Positions 16,271 through 26,400 of a stretch of 64,000 nucleotides of DNA are shown in pieces. A program made the translations under genes and the position numbers. The stretch covers positions 2,252,856 to 2,316,855 of the forward strand of contig OY282374.1 of the NCBI GenBank assembly GCA_958295815.1, in the 5' to 3' direction. The notes under the pieces were generated by a model. The model ran no database searches, had not been told where the DNA came from, and worked only from the letters and a program-made list of their open reading frames with translations. The stretch's first letter is position 1. The number at the start of each line of letters is the position of its first letter. Origin of the DNA: Candidatus Poribacteria bacterium. GTDB taxonomy: Bacteria; Poribacteria; WGA-4E; WGA-3G.

Positions 16271-19200
16271 ATGCCCACATTTATGGGGCTTGCCAAGGAA
16301 AAAGTAGTGATAGAACATTTACGCAAAGCAGAAAATTACCAAACACTCGTGTCACGCATCAAGGATGGCAAAAAACTCCCGTGGCTTAGAGGATTGGTGA
16401 ACGCATCTACCGCCTATCTTTTAGCGACGCTGATTGATGATTTTCCCAAAAGATCCTTCCTAATTGTCCTTCCCTCGCAACGTGAAGCCGATCAGACCTT
16501 CGAAGAGATCTGCACATATCGAGCATATCCGGCATTAGAGATTACGCCGACTCCCGATGCTGATCCCGAACTTAATATCTTTCCAGCATGGCACCGCAAA
16601 CTCGTTGAAGGCATTGCCCCGCCCAAAAACATCGTCGCAGACCGAATGCGATGTTTGGATCGCTTGTTGCATCAAGAACGAAGCGTCGTTGTCACAACAA
16701 GCCAAGCCATGCTTTACAAGTTGCCGGCGCGAACATGTTTGGCTGCTGCCTGTCGCGTTCTGAATCTCGGTGATGAGGTAGATCCTGATGACATCGCAGC
16801 CGTCCTCTTGCGCGGTGGATACCAGAACGTCGAACTCGTTGAAGTCAAAGGCGAATTCGCACGCAGAGGCGATATTTTGGATGTTTATCCTCTTACCTCT
16901 GATACACCCGTGCGCATCGAATTTTTCGGAGATGAAATTGATGCAATCCGTGCTTTTGAGCCTATATCCCAACGCTCAACAAAATCCCTGGAATCCATGA
17001 CACTCACTCCGCTCCGTGAAAGTTTTTCTGTTGACGTGGCAATAGATTATTGGCAGGCACAAATTGATGATCTCGTTCAGGAACATGGAACGCCCCAACT
17101 TATAAAGACCGTCCGGGAAATGACTCAGCATCTAATAGAAAGCACAACCTCTCTCAATGGGCTTGCTGGCTGTGGGCTAAGTAACGGAATTGACGCGTTC
17201 TTGCCGATGTTGACCCCGGAAACCGAAATCCTTACAGACTATCTATCTGATGACACGATTGTCTGTTTGGTTGAGCCGCAGTGGCAGAAACGAGAAGCGG
17301 TGCACTTGCACGAACGGATGAGAGAATTGTATCAGCAAAAACTCGATGAATCTCATTTTGTTGTGTCGCCTGATAAACTCTTGTTTCCCTTTGAAACGCT
17401 CACCACTGAAATAGAGAAGTATACTGTTATCTCTTCGTCTTTAGCACCGCCGCGTGAAATCACGGAAAACAAATTGGTGCCGCTGCCCTTTGAGATGAAA
17501 CCGCTTGCCTTGCCTGCTGGTAACTACCAAACGGTTATCAATCAGATTAAAACATGGGCACAGCAAGGGAATCGGGTGCATCTTTTCTGCGAAACTCCTC
17601 AACAGGCAAAGCGTGTGTCCGAAATCTTAGCCGAACGCGAATTATTACCAACCGATATTGACATCAGTATTGGTGCAATTAGTCAAGGTTTTCTTAATGA
17701 ATTGTTGAACCTTGTTGTTATCTCCGAAGATGAGCTCTTCGGAAATCGCCGCCATCGCCCAATCCGGCGTCGTCCTTCTACAGATGGAACACCTCTTCTT
17801 AGCCTGGTTGATCTCAAGGTTGGTGACTATGTGGTTCACGTCTCCCACGGTATTGCTGTTTATGACGGTATACGCCGATTGGATATTGATGGAAAATCCC
17901 AAGATTTCCTGATTCTCAAATACAGTGCGGATGATATCCTCTATGTGCCGACTTACCAAGTCGATCTCGTCCAAAAGTACATCGGTAGCAAGGATGAAAC
18001 ATACAAGCCGCGTCTCGACCGTCTCGGCGGAACCGCTTGGCGTCGTCGAAAGAGTCGCGTTAAAGCGTCAATAGAGCAGATGGCGGATGAACTCCTCAAC
18101 TTGTACGCTCTTCGGGAAGCGCAAAAAGGGTTTAGTTTTCCCGCTGAAATCCCTTGGCAAACTGAGTTTGAATCCCTTTTCCCTTATCAGGAAACCGACG
18201 ATCAACTCCAAGCAATTGAAGAGGTTATAGCGGACATGGAAAGTGAACGCCCCATGGATAGGCTCGTCTGTGGAGACGTTGGATACGGTAAAACAGAGGT
18301 CGCGCTCCGCGCCGCCTTTAAAGCCGTTATGTCAGAAAAGCAGGTCGCAATTCTTGTTCCAACGACTATCCTCGCACTTCAGCACTACGATACTTTTGGA
18401 AAACGTTTTCAAGCGTTTCCAGTCAATGTCGAAATGCTAAATCGTTTCCGGACACAAAAGGAGATAAAGGAAATTAAGAAAGGATTGGCGGATGGCACTG
18501 TAGATGTCGTTATTGGAACGCATAGCCTGCTCTCCAAAACCGTCAAATTTAACAACCTCGGACTCCTGATAGTTGACGAAGAGCATCGCTTTGGTGTTAA
18601 ACACAAAGAGAAAATAAAGCAATTTAAGGAGACGGTTGATGTGCTTACATTGACTGCCACCCCGATTCCGCGCACACTCCACATGTCCCTCGTTGGTATC
18701 CGCGATTTCAGTGTTATTAATACGCCACCTGCGGATCGATTGCCGATTCAGACCTATGTCATGCCATACGACACCGAAGTTATTCGTGAAGCTATCACCG
18801 CTGAATTGAGCCGCGGCGGACAAGTCTTTTTCGTCCACAACCGCGTTCAAGATATTCAGAGTATTGCCTTGACAGTTCAGCAGCTCGTACCAGACGCACG
18901 CGTCGCTGTCGCACATGGACAGATGCCAGAGCGCGAATTGGAAACCGTTATGCTTGAGTTCGTCCGTCACAAGTACGATATTCTTGTCTGTACAATGATT
19001 ATTGAATCCGGACTTGATATACCTAACGTTAACACTATACTGATTAACCGAGCAGATGCACTCGGTTTGGCACAACTCTATCAGTTACGGGGACGCGTCG
19101 GTAGGGCAACCGCACAGGCTTATGGATACCTGTTTTATCCGCAACATCACGCCATTACCGAAGGCGCACAGAAGAGACTTCGGGTCATTGAAGAATTCAC

Positions 19201-19813
19201 TGACCTCGGTTCAGGCTTTAAAATCGCACTCAGAGATCTCGAGATTCGCGGCACGGGGAATATTCTCGGTGCTGAACAACATGGACATATCGTTACCGTC
19301 GGTTACGAACTTTATTGTAGGCTCCTTGAAGAGACAGTGATGGCACTTAAGGGCGAAAAGGTCGAAGAGACCGTTGAAACCCGCATTAGTGTACCCGTTG
19401 AAGCCTATCTGCCAGATGATTATGTCCCTGACAGTCGTCAAAAGGTCTCTGTCTACAAAAAAATTGCTGGATTGAAAGATGATACGGCTCTCAAGGAACT
19501 CCGTGAGGAACTTCAAGACCGATATGGTCCTATTCCCGAACCTGTTGAAATGCTGCTGGAAGTTGCGAACCTTAAGCAGCTCAGCAACCGTCTGGCGATC
19601 TCTGCTATTGTTGCTGGGAAAGAACAGGTGAAGGTTACCTTTGACGAGAAAAATCCGCGAATTAATTTGAAGAAATTCATTGAAATAGTCCACCAAAATA
19701 AGAACCTTCAGTTGCAACCTCCGGCACAACTCAAAATTCGTATGCCGGGGATGACTGGCACAAATATGTTAACCGAATTGCAGCAAACCTTAAAGTCGTT
19801 TGTTGATATATAG
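16271..19813 (+). CDS. mfd: Transcription-repair coupling factor Mfd
   Basis: An 1180-aa DNA translocase that removes RNA polymerase stalled at lesions and recruits UvrA. The N-terminal third is the UvrB-like part. The CarD-like RNA-polymerase-interaction domain starts near residue 515 (VGDYVVHVSHGIAVYDGI). The RecG-like motor has Walker A GDVGYGKTEVALRAAF (~670), the DEEH box DEEHRFGVKHKEKIK (~769), TATPIPRTLHMSL, and the second lobe with HGQMPERELE and QLRGRVGRA. The TRCF C-terminal domain follows (~1000-1150). It is full-length for the family. It is upstream of a PPIase/lptD run, an order also seen in other phyla, but separated by 236 bases. Confidence 0.95.
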   Translation: MPTFMGLAKEKVVIEHLRKAENYQTLVSRIKDGKKLPWLRGLVNASTAYLLATLIDDFPKRSFLIVLPSQREADQTFEEICTYRAYPALEITPTPDADPELNIFPAWHRKLVEGIAPPKNIVADRMRCLDRLLHQERSVVVTTSQAMLYKLPARTCLAAACRVLNLGDEVDPDDIAAVLLRGGYQNVELVEVKGEFARRGDILDVYPLTSDTPVRIEFFGDEIDAIRAFEPISQRSTKSLESMTLTPLRESFSVDVAIDYWQAQIDDLVQEHGTPQLIKTVREMTQHLIESTTSLNGLAGCGLSNGIDAFLPMLTPETEILTDYLSDDTIVCLVEPQWQKREAVHLHERMRELYQQKLDESHFVVSPDKLLFPFETLTTEIEKYTVISSSLAPPREITENKLVPLPFEMKPLALPAGNYQTVINQIKTWAQQGNRVHLFCETPQQAKRVSEILAERELLPTDIDISIGAISQGFLNELLNLVVISEDELFGNRRHRPIRRRPSTDGTPLLSLVDLKVGDYVVHVSHGIAVYDGIRRLDIDGKSQDFLILKYSADDILYVPTYQVDLVQKYIGSKDETYKPRLDRLGGTAWRRRKSRVKASIEQMADELLNLYALREAQKGFSFPAEIPWQTEFESLFPYQETDDQLQAIEEVIADMESERPMDRLVCGDVGYGKTEVALRAAFKAVMSEKQVAILVPTTILALQHYDTFGKRFQAFPVNVEMLNRFRTQKEIKEIKKGLADGTVDVVIGTHSLLSKTVKFNNLGLLIVDEEHRFGVKHKEKIKQFKETVDVLTLTATPIPRTLHMSLVGIRDFSVINTPPADRLPIQTYVMPYDTEVIREAITAELSRGGQVFFVHNRVQDIQSIALTVQQLVPDARVAVAHGQMPERELETVMLEFVRHKYDILVCTMIIESGLDIPNVNTILINRADALGLAQLYQLRGRVGRATAQAYGYLFYPQHHAITEGAQKRLRVIEEFTDLGSGFKIALRDLEIRGTGNILGAEQHGHIVTVGYELYCRLLEETVMALKGEKVEETVETRISVPVEAYLPDDYVPDSRQKVSVYKKIAGLKDDTALKELREELQDRYGPIPEPVEMLLEVANLKQLSNRLAISAIVAGKEQVKVTFDEKNPRINLKKFIEIVHQNKNLQLQPPAQLKIRMPGMTGTNMLTELQQTLKSFVDI

Positions 19814-20049
19814 TGGTGGGACGTAGACCGCCATTGATTCTCTTCATTGAGAACTTTACGGCTATGGAACCCTGTGTTCTGGTGCCGTAGACCTGTTTTG
19901 TAAGTTGAGGCATGTGCCTCGGTTTCCTTGTGCATGATTTGTTAAAACGAAAGAACTTACGCACGATTCAGCTCTTCATAGATAAGGTCTTTAACTACCT
20001 TCTGGGGGGATCGGACGTGTGGGTTCCCAACGAAAGGAAAAAACATCGT
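19814..20049 (+). other. Intergenic leader between mfd and the PPIase operon, with hairpins
   Basis: This 236-base gap holds two inverted repeats: TACGGC/GCCGTA (19857-19889, with an inner GAAC/GTTC pair) and GAGGCA-TG-TGCCTC (19907-19920). GTAGACCGCCAT at its left is also found at 27610-27621 after the LptD gene. The first arm pair could end mfd transcription, though no T run follows. Confidence 0.4.
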
Positions 20050-21018
20050 ATGAAAAAAACGATTACTGTTTTTGTAATTGTCGCTGTGACCTGCCTACTC
20101 ACATGGCGGTTTGTTCAGTCTGATGCTCATGAACAACCCACGTCTGCTATGGATGAAGGTCAAGCCGTCTTGGCGGAGTATAAATGGAACGGCGAACTCC
20201 ATCAGATCTCGCTGGCAGACTTGGACGCCGCGATCGCAGAGTTGCCTGTTTACCGACAGCAGAACTATAAGAACAGAGCAGACAAAGCCGAATATCTTGC
20301 GGAATTAATAGAGGAACGCCTCAAAATCCACCGCGCTACCGATGATGGATTTGATACACTTCCTGAACACCTCAAGAAACTCGAAGATTATACGCATCAG
20401 CTCATGGTCGAAAAATTAACCGAAGCAGAAGTTGATGCTAAAATCGCCTATACCGACGAAGAACTCATGGCGTATTATCAGGAAAATCTCAGCGAATATG
20501 TGGAAGAAGCTAAAGTCCGGGCGACCTGCATCACGCTTGATGATGAAGACCTCGCCTATGAGACTCTTGACACAATCACGGCTGGGAAAGACATTCTTGA
20601 GATGGCTAAGGAGCTCTCTGAAGCCGGAAAACTTGCTTCTGGACCTGGAACCAATCAGGATGATCCGGGTAATACCTATTTCTTCACAAAAGCCTCTTCG
20701 GCACGCTGGGAAGATTTTATTAACACTGTTTTCGCGCAAGAAGTTGGCGAAATCACGGACGCTGTCTTTGAGACCGAGGTTAACGACGCAGTGTTCTACC
20801 TCATTTTCCGTAAAGAGGAACATCAGCCTGAACGCCAGCAGGAATTTGAGGAAGTTAGAGATGATGTTGTCCGGACGGTTGAACGTGAAAAGAAACGGAC
20901 GCGCATCAACGACTGGGTCGCAGAAATCTCTGAAAAAGGGAAGTTGACAACCTATCCTGATAATATTCCAGAGCCGCCGCAACCTGAAGAAGCGGAGTCT
21001 GAGGAGTCCGACCAATAG
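20050..21018 (+). CDS. Exported parvulin/PpiC-like foldase 1
   Basis: A 322-aa periplasmic protein with a signal or anchor at residues 4-21. It follows the SurA/PrsA layout: helical N-domain (about 35-150), a parvulin-like domain (about 155-265) and a helical C-tail rich in acidic residues and proline. In the parvulin domain the usual (A/S)-H-I of the active site reads RATCITLDDED, so cysteine replaces the catalytic-type histidine; isomerase activity is doubtful and a chaperone role is likely. It is a paralogue of the next gene. The ATG at 20050 is preceded by AAAGGAA and opens the signal; a longer frame (from 19912) lacks support. Confidence 0.8.
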   Translation: MKKTITVFVIVAVTCLLTWRFVQSDAHEQPTSAMDEGQAVLAEYKWNGELHQISLADLDAAIAELPVYRQQNYKNRADKAEYLAELIEERLKIHRATDDGFDTLPEHLKKLEDYTHQLMVEKLTEAEVDAKIAYTDEELMAYYQENLSEYVEEAKVRATCITLDDEDLAYETLDTITAGKDILEMAKELSEAGKLASGPGTNQDDPGNTYFFTKASSARWEDFINTVFAQEVGEITDAVFETEVNDAVFYLIFRKEEHQPERQQEFEEVRDDVVRTVEREKKRTRINDWVAEISEKGKLTTYPDNIPEPPQPEEAESEESDQ

Positions 21019-21085
21019 TCTATTCCCATTTTGTGGAAGCAACCCCAGTCGTGGCACTGGGTGGAGAAAAGGAGTTAGAATTAAT

Positions 21086-22117
21086 ATGCTCACAAGAATT
21101 ATATCCTTCATGGGCAAAATGGATAGCCAGGCGAGACTCCCGGTTGTCCCTCTACTTTTAGTCGCTGTTATTGCCATACATCCTGTCTTTTATAGCTGTG
21201 GTGACAAGGCAGTTGGTGCCGATGGCACTGTCATCGCGGAATTTGAGTGGAACGGCAAGCAGCACATCACCCTCGAAGAGATGATGCAAGAGATTAGTGA
21301 ACTTCCAGAATACAAACAGCGGCAATATCAAGACAAAGAGGGGTTGGAAACTTATATGCTCCTCATGGCAGAAAGCCGCTTGATTCTTAACCTCGCTCGC
21401 GATGAGAAACTCAATGAAGACCCGGAAATCCTCAAAAAGGTCCAAGACTACCTTCACGAGTTGATGGTTAAGAGGATTACCACTCAGGAAGTTGACGATA
21501 AGCTCGCTTTGACCGAGCAGGACTACCTCGATTACTACGAGACGCATAAGGAAGATTATGTCCGTCCGGCACAGGTTAGACTTACATGTATAACCGTCGT
21601 TAATAAAGAACGAGCGGATGAAACTTGGGCCCAAATCAAAGAGGGAAAAGACCTCGCTGAACTTGCCCAAGAACTTTCGGATAAGGGTGAACTCGTCGGT
21701 CCTGGCGCAAATCCAGCCAGTCCTGGTGACACCGACTACATCAGTCGTGACTCCTTCCCATCTGGAACCGAGCCTTTCTTAGATGCAGCTTTTGCTGCAG
21801 AAATCGGAACGCTACACGATGGCGTTATCGAAGTTGATGTCCAAGGACAGAAGTATTACATGATATTCCGTAAGGATGAGGCACGCGATGCTTACCAGAA
21901 GCCTTTTGATGAAGAGGATGTTCGTAGAAATGTAGAACGGAAGGTCGAGCGAGAAAAACGACAGGCACTCATGGATGGATGGATTAGCCAGCTCCGCGAA
22001 CGTGCTGAAGTCAAAACGTACATCGATCGCATTCCAGAGGCACCCTCCGAAGAAGAACCGGCTGAAGAGCAACCCGAAGCAGAAGAAACACCTGCTGAGC
22101 CGCAGCCTGAAGAATAG
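21086..22117 (+). CDS. Exported parvulin/PpiC-like foldase 2 (tandem paralogue)
   Basis: A 343-aa paralogue of the preceding protein (shared EFEWNG, ELPEYKQRQYQDKE, LHELMVKR, YFxxxKEDYV, GPGANP...PGDT and MIFRKDE segments). A hydrophobic stretch at about 18-35 ends VFYSCG, a poor lipobox but possibly lipid-anchored. As in foldase 1 the parvulin active site reads RLTCIT with Cys instead of His. The C-terminus is a Glu/Pro-rich tail. It lies 67 bases after foldase 1 and 64 before the SurA-like gene, consistent with one operon. Likely an envelope chaperone. Confidence 0.8.
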   Translation: MLTRIISFMGKMDSQARLPVVPLLLVAVIAIHPVFYSCGDKAVGADGTVIAEFEWNGKQHITLEEMMQEISELPEYKQRQYQDKEGLETYMLLMAESRLILNLARDEKLNEDPEILKKVQDYLHELMVKRITTQEVDDKLALTEQDYLDYYETHKEDYVRPAQVRLTCITVVNKERADETWAQIKEGKDLAELAQELSDKGELVGPGANPASPGDTDYISRDSFPSGTEPFLDAAFAAEIGTLHDGVIEVDVQGQKYYMIFRKDEARDAYQKPFDEEDVRRNVERKVEREKRQALMDGWISQLRERAEVKTYIDRIPEAPSEEEPAEEQPEAEETPAEPQPEE

Positions 22118-22133
22118 TAATTTTCGCAGTTGT

Positions 22134-22157
22134 TGGCGCGATCTATAGATCGCGCCA
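22134..22157. repeat. Perfect 24-bp palindrome between two foldase genes
   Basis: TGGCGCGATCTA and its exact reverse complement abut, giving 24 bases of perfect self-complementarity. It is followed by a short TTTT run, so it could act as an attenuating terminator inside the operon. Its GATCGCGCC core resembles the core of the 27-bp repeat family. Confidence 0.65.
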
Positions 22158-22181
22158 CATTTTACTATAGGAGGCATACAC

Positions 22182-23486
22182 GTGATTCAGAAAACAGTTG
22201 CCTATCTTGCCATCTGTCTGCTGTTTGTTACTACTGGGCTCACAGCAGCTACTGCTCGCACGTTCGACAAAATCGCCGCTTACGTCAATGACGATATTGT
22301 AACCAAACGTGAACTCGATGTCTTAGTGAACCAGCGCGCAATAGAACTCCAGCAGGTTTACCGCTTCAGCGAGCGCGAAGCACGCTCTGAGGCTGAACGA
22401 CAACGCGGTGAACTCCTTGATCGCCTTATTCGCCAGATGTTGCTTTTGGAAGCAGCATTAACTTTGCAGCTTACCGTCAGCGATGCAGAGGTGGAACAAT
22501 ACATCCAAGAATTTAAAAAGAGATATCAGATTGAAACCGACGAGGAATTCAGAATTCAATTAAATAAAGAAGGCATGACACTTGTCGCTTTTCGTGAACA
22601 AGCAGAACGGAATCTTAAAGCTGAGAAACTCGTTATGGGGAGAATTGTCCCACGATTGCAGGTTCGAGATAGCGAAATCCAAAAATTCTTTGAGGAAAAT
22701 CGGGATCAGTTGCCCGTTAAATCAGATAAAGTACATTTGCGACACATCTTCATCGCATTTGAACCGACACAAACCGACCGTGATGCGGCTTACGCGCAGG
22801 TCGAAAAAGCCCGCAATGAAATCGCGACTGCAGATACAGATTTTGAAGACTTAGCGAAGCGTTACGCCTCAAAAGAAAATCCGACTTCACAAGCTGGAAT
22901 CCTCATAGAAGCCTCCACTGAGGAACTCAGCAGATTTCCAGAGATATTCCAGAACGTGTTGGGAAATTTAGCAGCAGATGAGACCAGTGAGGCGGTTGAG
23001 GGAAATGAAGGGCTCTACCTTTTTAGAGTCGAGAAGAAGGACGATAAAATGACTGCTTTTCGCTATCTGATTGTTCCTCTTGAAATTTCCCCCGAAGCGA
23101 TACAAATGGCACGTGAACGTAGTGTTGAGGTTTTCAAGAAATTGGAGGACGGGGAAGATTTTGATACACTCGCCGCGACGTATTCCGATGATGCCGAGAC
23201 GCGCGAAAACGGCGGTGTTCTTGGCGTTCGATCCTTAACCGAACTCAATCCGAAAACCCGTAGAATCATTGAATCTCTGGAATCCGGTGCTTACAGTAAT
23301 CCTCATGAAACTGAGTCTGGACTCCATATCTTCAGAGTTGATGAGCGAAACACCCCAGATCTCAGCGAGGCGGAGAAACAACAAATTACCGGTATACTTC
23401 GCCAGCAGCGTTTTCAGGAAGAATGGGACGCATACACTGACAGCCTTATCGCGAACGCTTACATCAAAATCAATTTGAAAGAGTAA
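22182..23486 (+). CDS. SurA-like periplasmic chaperone / peptidyl-prolyl isomerase
   Basis: A 434-aa protein with a signal peptide (residues 1-24, ending TAATA). It has the SurA layout: an N-domain starting FDKIAAYVNDDIVTKRELDVLVNQR, then parvulin domain 1 (about 180-285) and parvulin domain 2 (about 290-395), then a C-terminal helix. Domain 1 keeps the catalytic-type histidine (LRHIFIAFEP); domain 2 reads FRYLIVP, without it. SurA carries outer-membrane proteins such as LptD through the periplasm, and the LptD homologue begins 8 bases later. GTG start with AGGAGG 7 bases upstream. Confidence 0.88.
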   Translation: MIQKTVAYLAICLLFVTTGLTAATARTFDKIAAYVNDDIVTKRELDVLVNQRAIELQQVYRFSEREARSEAERQRGELLDRLIRQMLLLEAALTLQLTVSDAEVEQYIQEFKKRYQIETDEEFRIQLNKEGMTLVAFREQAERNLKAEKLVMGRIVPRLQVRDSEIQKFFEENRDQLPVKSDKVHLRHIFIAFEPTQTDRDAAYAQVEKARNEIATADTDFEDLAKRYASKENPTSQAGILIEASTEELSRFPEIFQNVLGNLAADETSEAVEGNEGLYLFRVEKKDDKMTAFRYLIVPLEISPEAIQMARERSVEVFKKLEDGEDFDTLAATYSDDAETRENGGVLGVRSLTELNPKTRRIIESLESGAYSNPHETESGLHIFRVDERNTPDLSEAEKQQITGILRQQRFQEEWDAYTDSLIANAYIKINLKE

Positions 23487-23494
23487 GAAGATAC

Positions 23495-26400
23495 GTGAAA
23501 AAGAGCCAACCTGATTTGCCTATCTATCACCAACATTCAGACGCTAAAGAAAATTGTGCAGATGTACCAGACGCTGCAACGCGCCAACGTTCTATTCTCG
23601 CGAACGTCCTTTCAATCGCGCGAATAGGCGTAGGTATTGTCGCCATTGTATACCTCCTCTTCCCCCTGCAGGTACTTGTTGCTCAAGAGACACCGCCACA
23701 GGAACAAGCACCTGCTCAGGTGCCAACTGAGGATTTGCAGGAACCCGATGCTCAGGAAGAAACCCCCGCTCAGCCACCAGCCGATGGAACTCAGGAATCC
23801 GATGCTGCTGAGGAAACGGAAGAGGAAGAAGGGGCTTCTGAACGGTTAAATCCAGAGACCGATGTCCCTGAAGAAGGCATGGTGATTGGGGATGGCGACA
23901 ATGTGTCAATGGTGGATAATTTTGTTCAAATTCACGGGAACGCGCTCGTTAAGTTTGAAGATGTCGTTTTACGAGCTGATAACGTCTGGGCTGACTTCGA
24001 TGAAAATCTTATGCGCGCATCTGGAAACGTTCACCTGAAGGTCGGCAATGAAGAAACTTACTCTGATGAGCTTGTTTTCAATCTCGAAACCAAAAAGGGA
24101 ATAGCCAGAGATGGGTTTACGTATAGTGACCCGTGGTACTTTGGTGGCAGTGAAATCTTTAAAATAGGGGAAGATAGAAATTATGTCCGGGGTGCGACCC
24201 TGACGACCTGTTCACTGAAACATCCACACTACTATTTTAGCGTTTCTGAAGTGATTGTTCGAATGAATCAGGAGCTAATCGCCAAGAACATCGTCCTGCG
24301 CATTGGTGGGTTTCCCCTCTTCTATTTCCCCGCGATTCGCCGTGATCTTCGTAAAGGGAAGATCGCCAAGATTATCGTTAAAGTCGGAACCAGCAGTTAT
24401 CAGGGAGCCTACATCAGCATTATTCAACCGCTTGTACGTAAACGCCGCTACGATGCTGCTCTCCTTTACGACAGGAGTGCTCGACGCGGACAAGGCTACG
24501 GGTTTGAAGGGAAGTATCGCTTCAACGATACGAAGTATCAAGAAATACATATTGCTATCCCTGAGGATGCAACGCCGAACCAACGCACTAAATTAGAAGA
24601 GAAAGCAACTGAATTACAAGACCGACTTGACGGAGAATATGATCGCTATAGGTTAAGGCAACTCTTTCTGGAATATAAAATTACCGACGACGATATCGAG
24701 CGTGCTAAAGATCGCGCTGAAGAGATACGCACGCAAATATTAGAGGAAGACGCAGACTTCGCTCAAACCGCACAAAGCAACTCTGACCATTCCGATACCC
24801 GATACGATGGCGGTGATATGGGGTTCCTCGTTCCCGGCGAAACTGATAAAGATGGCACCCCGATACTCGATCCTGCTTTGGAGGAAGTCATTTTTGCACT
24901 ACCGGAAGGCGAAATTAGCCCCGTCGTACAAACTGAATCTGCTTTTCATATTTTCAAAGCCGATCGCGTAGTTGACGTTTACGGTGAACGCGAGGTCAGA
25001 GTACGCCGTATTGACATTAATATTACCGCAAGCGACGAAACCGAGGCAATGCTACGCGAATTAGCAGACGATCTTCTACAAAACGCCCAAGAAGGGGTCT
25101 CATTCGAGCAACTGAAAGAACGCGCTGAGGTGCTCTCTGATTATGTCAATACGACGCTCTCCGAAATCAATGAAGGCGAAGGCATGATGCTCAATGAAAT
25201 GCCAACCTCTTGGCGATTCTCCGTCAGACGTATGGAAAATCCGGGTGATGTTACTGAACGCCGGCCTGTTTCTACCCCAGAAGGTCTTTACATTTTCCAA
25301 TTAATCGAAAAAGAGGAGACGCCTACTTTTGAGGCACTCGCTGAACAATTTGAATCTGAGTGGGATGCTTTTTTCGAAGACATAATGAATCCAGCACCAG
25401 AGGAAGAGGACGACCAAGAGGGTGCTGACACAGAAGGAACTGAACCGAGCGATACAGGTGAAACTGACGGACCCGCAGACACAGGTTCAGAAGCGGAAAT
25501 GGTCTTACCTCCGACAGACACTGAACAGGGACAGACTCCTGATACTGCTGCTGATGCAGATGAAGAGACCCAAGACGTGGAAACAACTGAACCGGAAAAT
25601 GAACTTGAAGGGGAGCTACAAGACGAGACTCAGGACGCAGAAGCAAGCGAATCGGAAGATGATCAAGAAGGCGAGTCCGAAGACGAAGATGCTGCCGACT
25701 CAGACGGAGAAACTGAGGAAGAAGAAGATACCGAACAAGGTGTCTATAGGAAACACGGCTTTCGCGGGAGATGGGAAGATCCAAGTGCTGTCGGTTCAGA
25801 AGCGCAAAGTCTGTACGCTGGCGAACACAGTAGACGCCCTATTAAAACGAGAAGATCGTATCGCCTTATCAAGGTTGATAGAAAGCGGGCGTATCGAGGG
25901 GAACTCTACTACTACGCCGCGGACCGCTACTCTTATGAGCGACAGAACGCCACACGCATCGGCAGATCTCATGTTATGCGATGGAAGCATACGCAATCTT
26001 TCTTTACCCCGTGGGACAGCCGCGAAGCTGGCAGACGTCCTATCAGTTTTTCGGGTAGGTCTGAATTGCGTGTCCTTAACTATAAAGAAGAACTGAAACT
26101 CCCAGGTGAAGCTACGCTCAATTCTTTCGGAATACTTACCTATGGCACCGCTTTCTCTGCTTATAGTCCACAGGACGTTGATCCCGATGGGAATCTCAGG
26201 TTTTCCCGTGAAACTATTGGCGACTTCACGGGTAGGGTTGAAGTCCGGCACATTCACGATTTCACAGACGAAGGCACTACCTCTTTACAAAAACTACCTC
26301 AACTTACTTTGAACTTTTCACGGATGCGTGTCAGTTCTTTCCCTCTCTTTGATACCCTTAATGACAAGATGCTTGATGTCGCCGAAAAGCTGAAAACTGA

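Noticed and set aside
18437..19075. A 212-codon minus-strand open frame inside mfd
   Set aside because: The opposite strand codes highly conserved helicase motifs, so this is chance.
20416..21177. A 253-codon minus-strand open frame across the foldase genes
   Set aside because: It is antisense to two conserved paralogues and has no family marks.
25422..26096. A 224-codon plus-strand frame inside the LptD gene
   Set aside because: It reads Lys/Arg-rich nonsense produced by the acidic linker in another frame.
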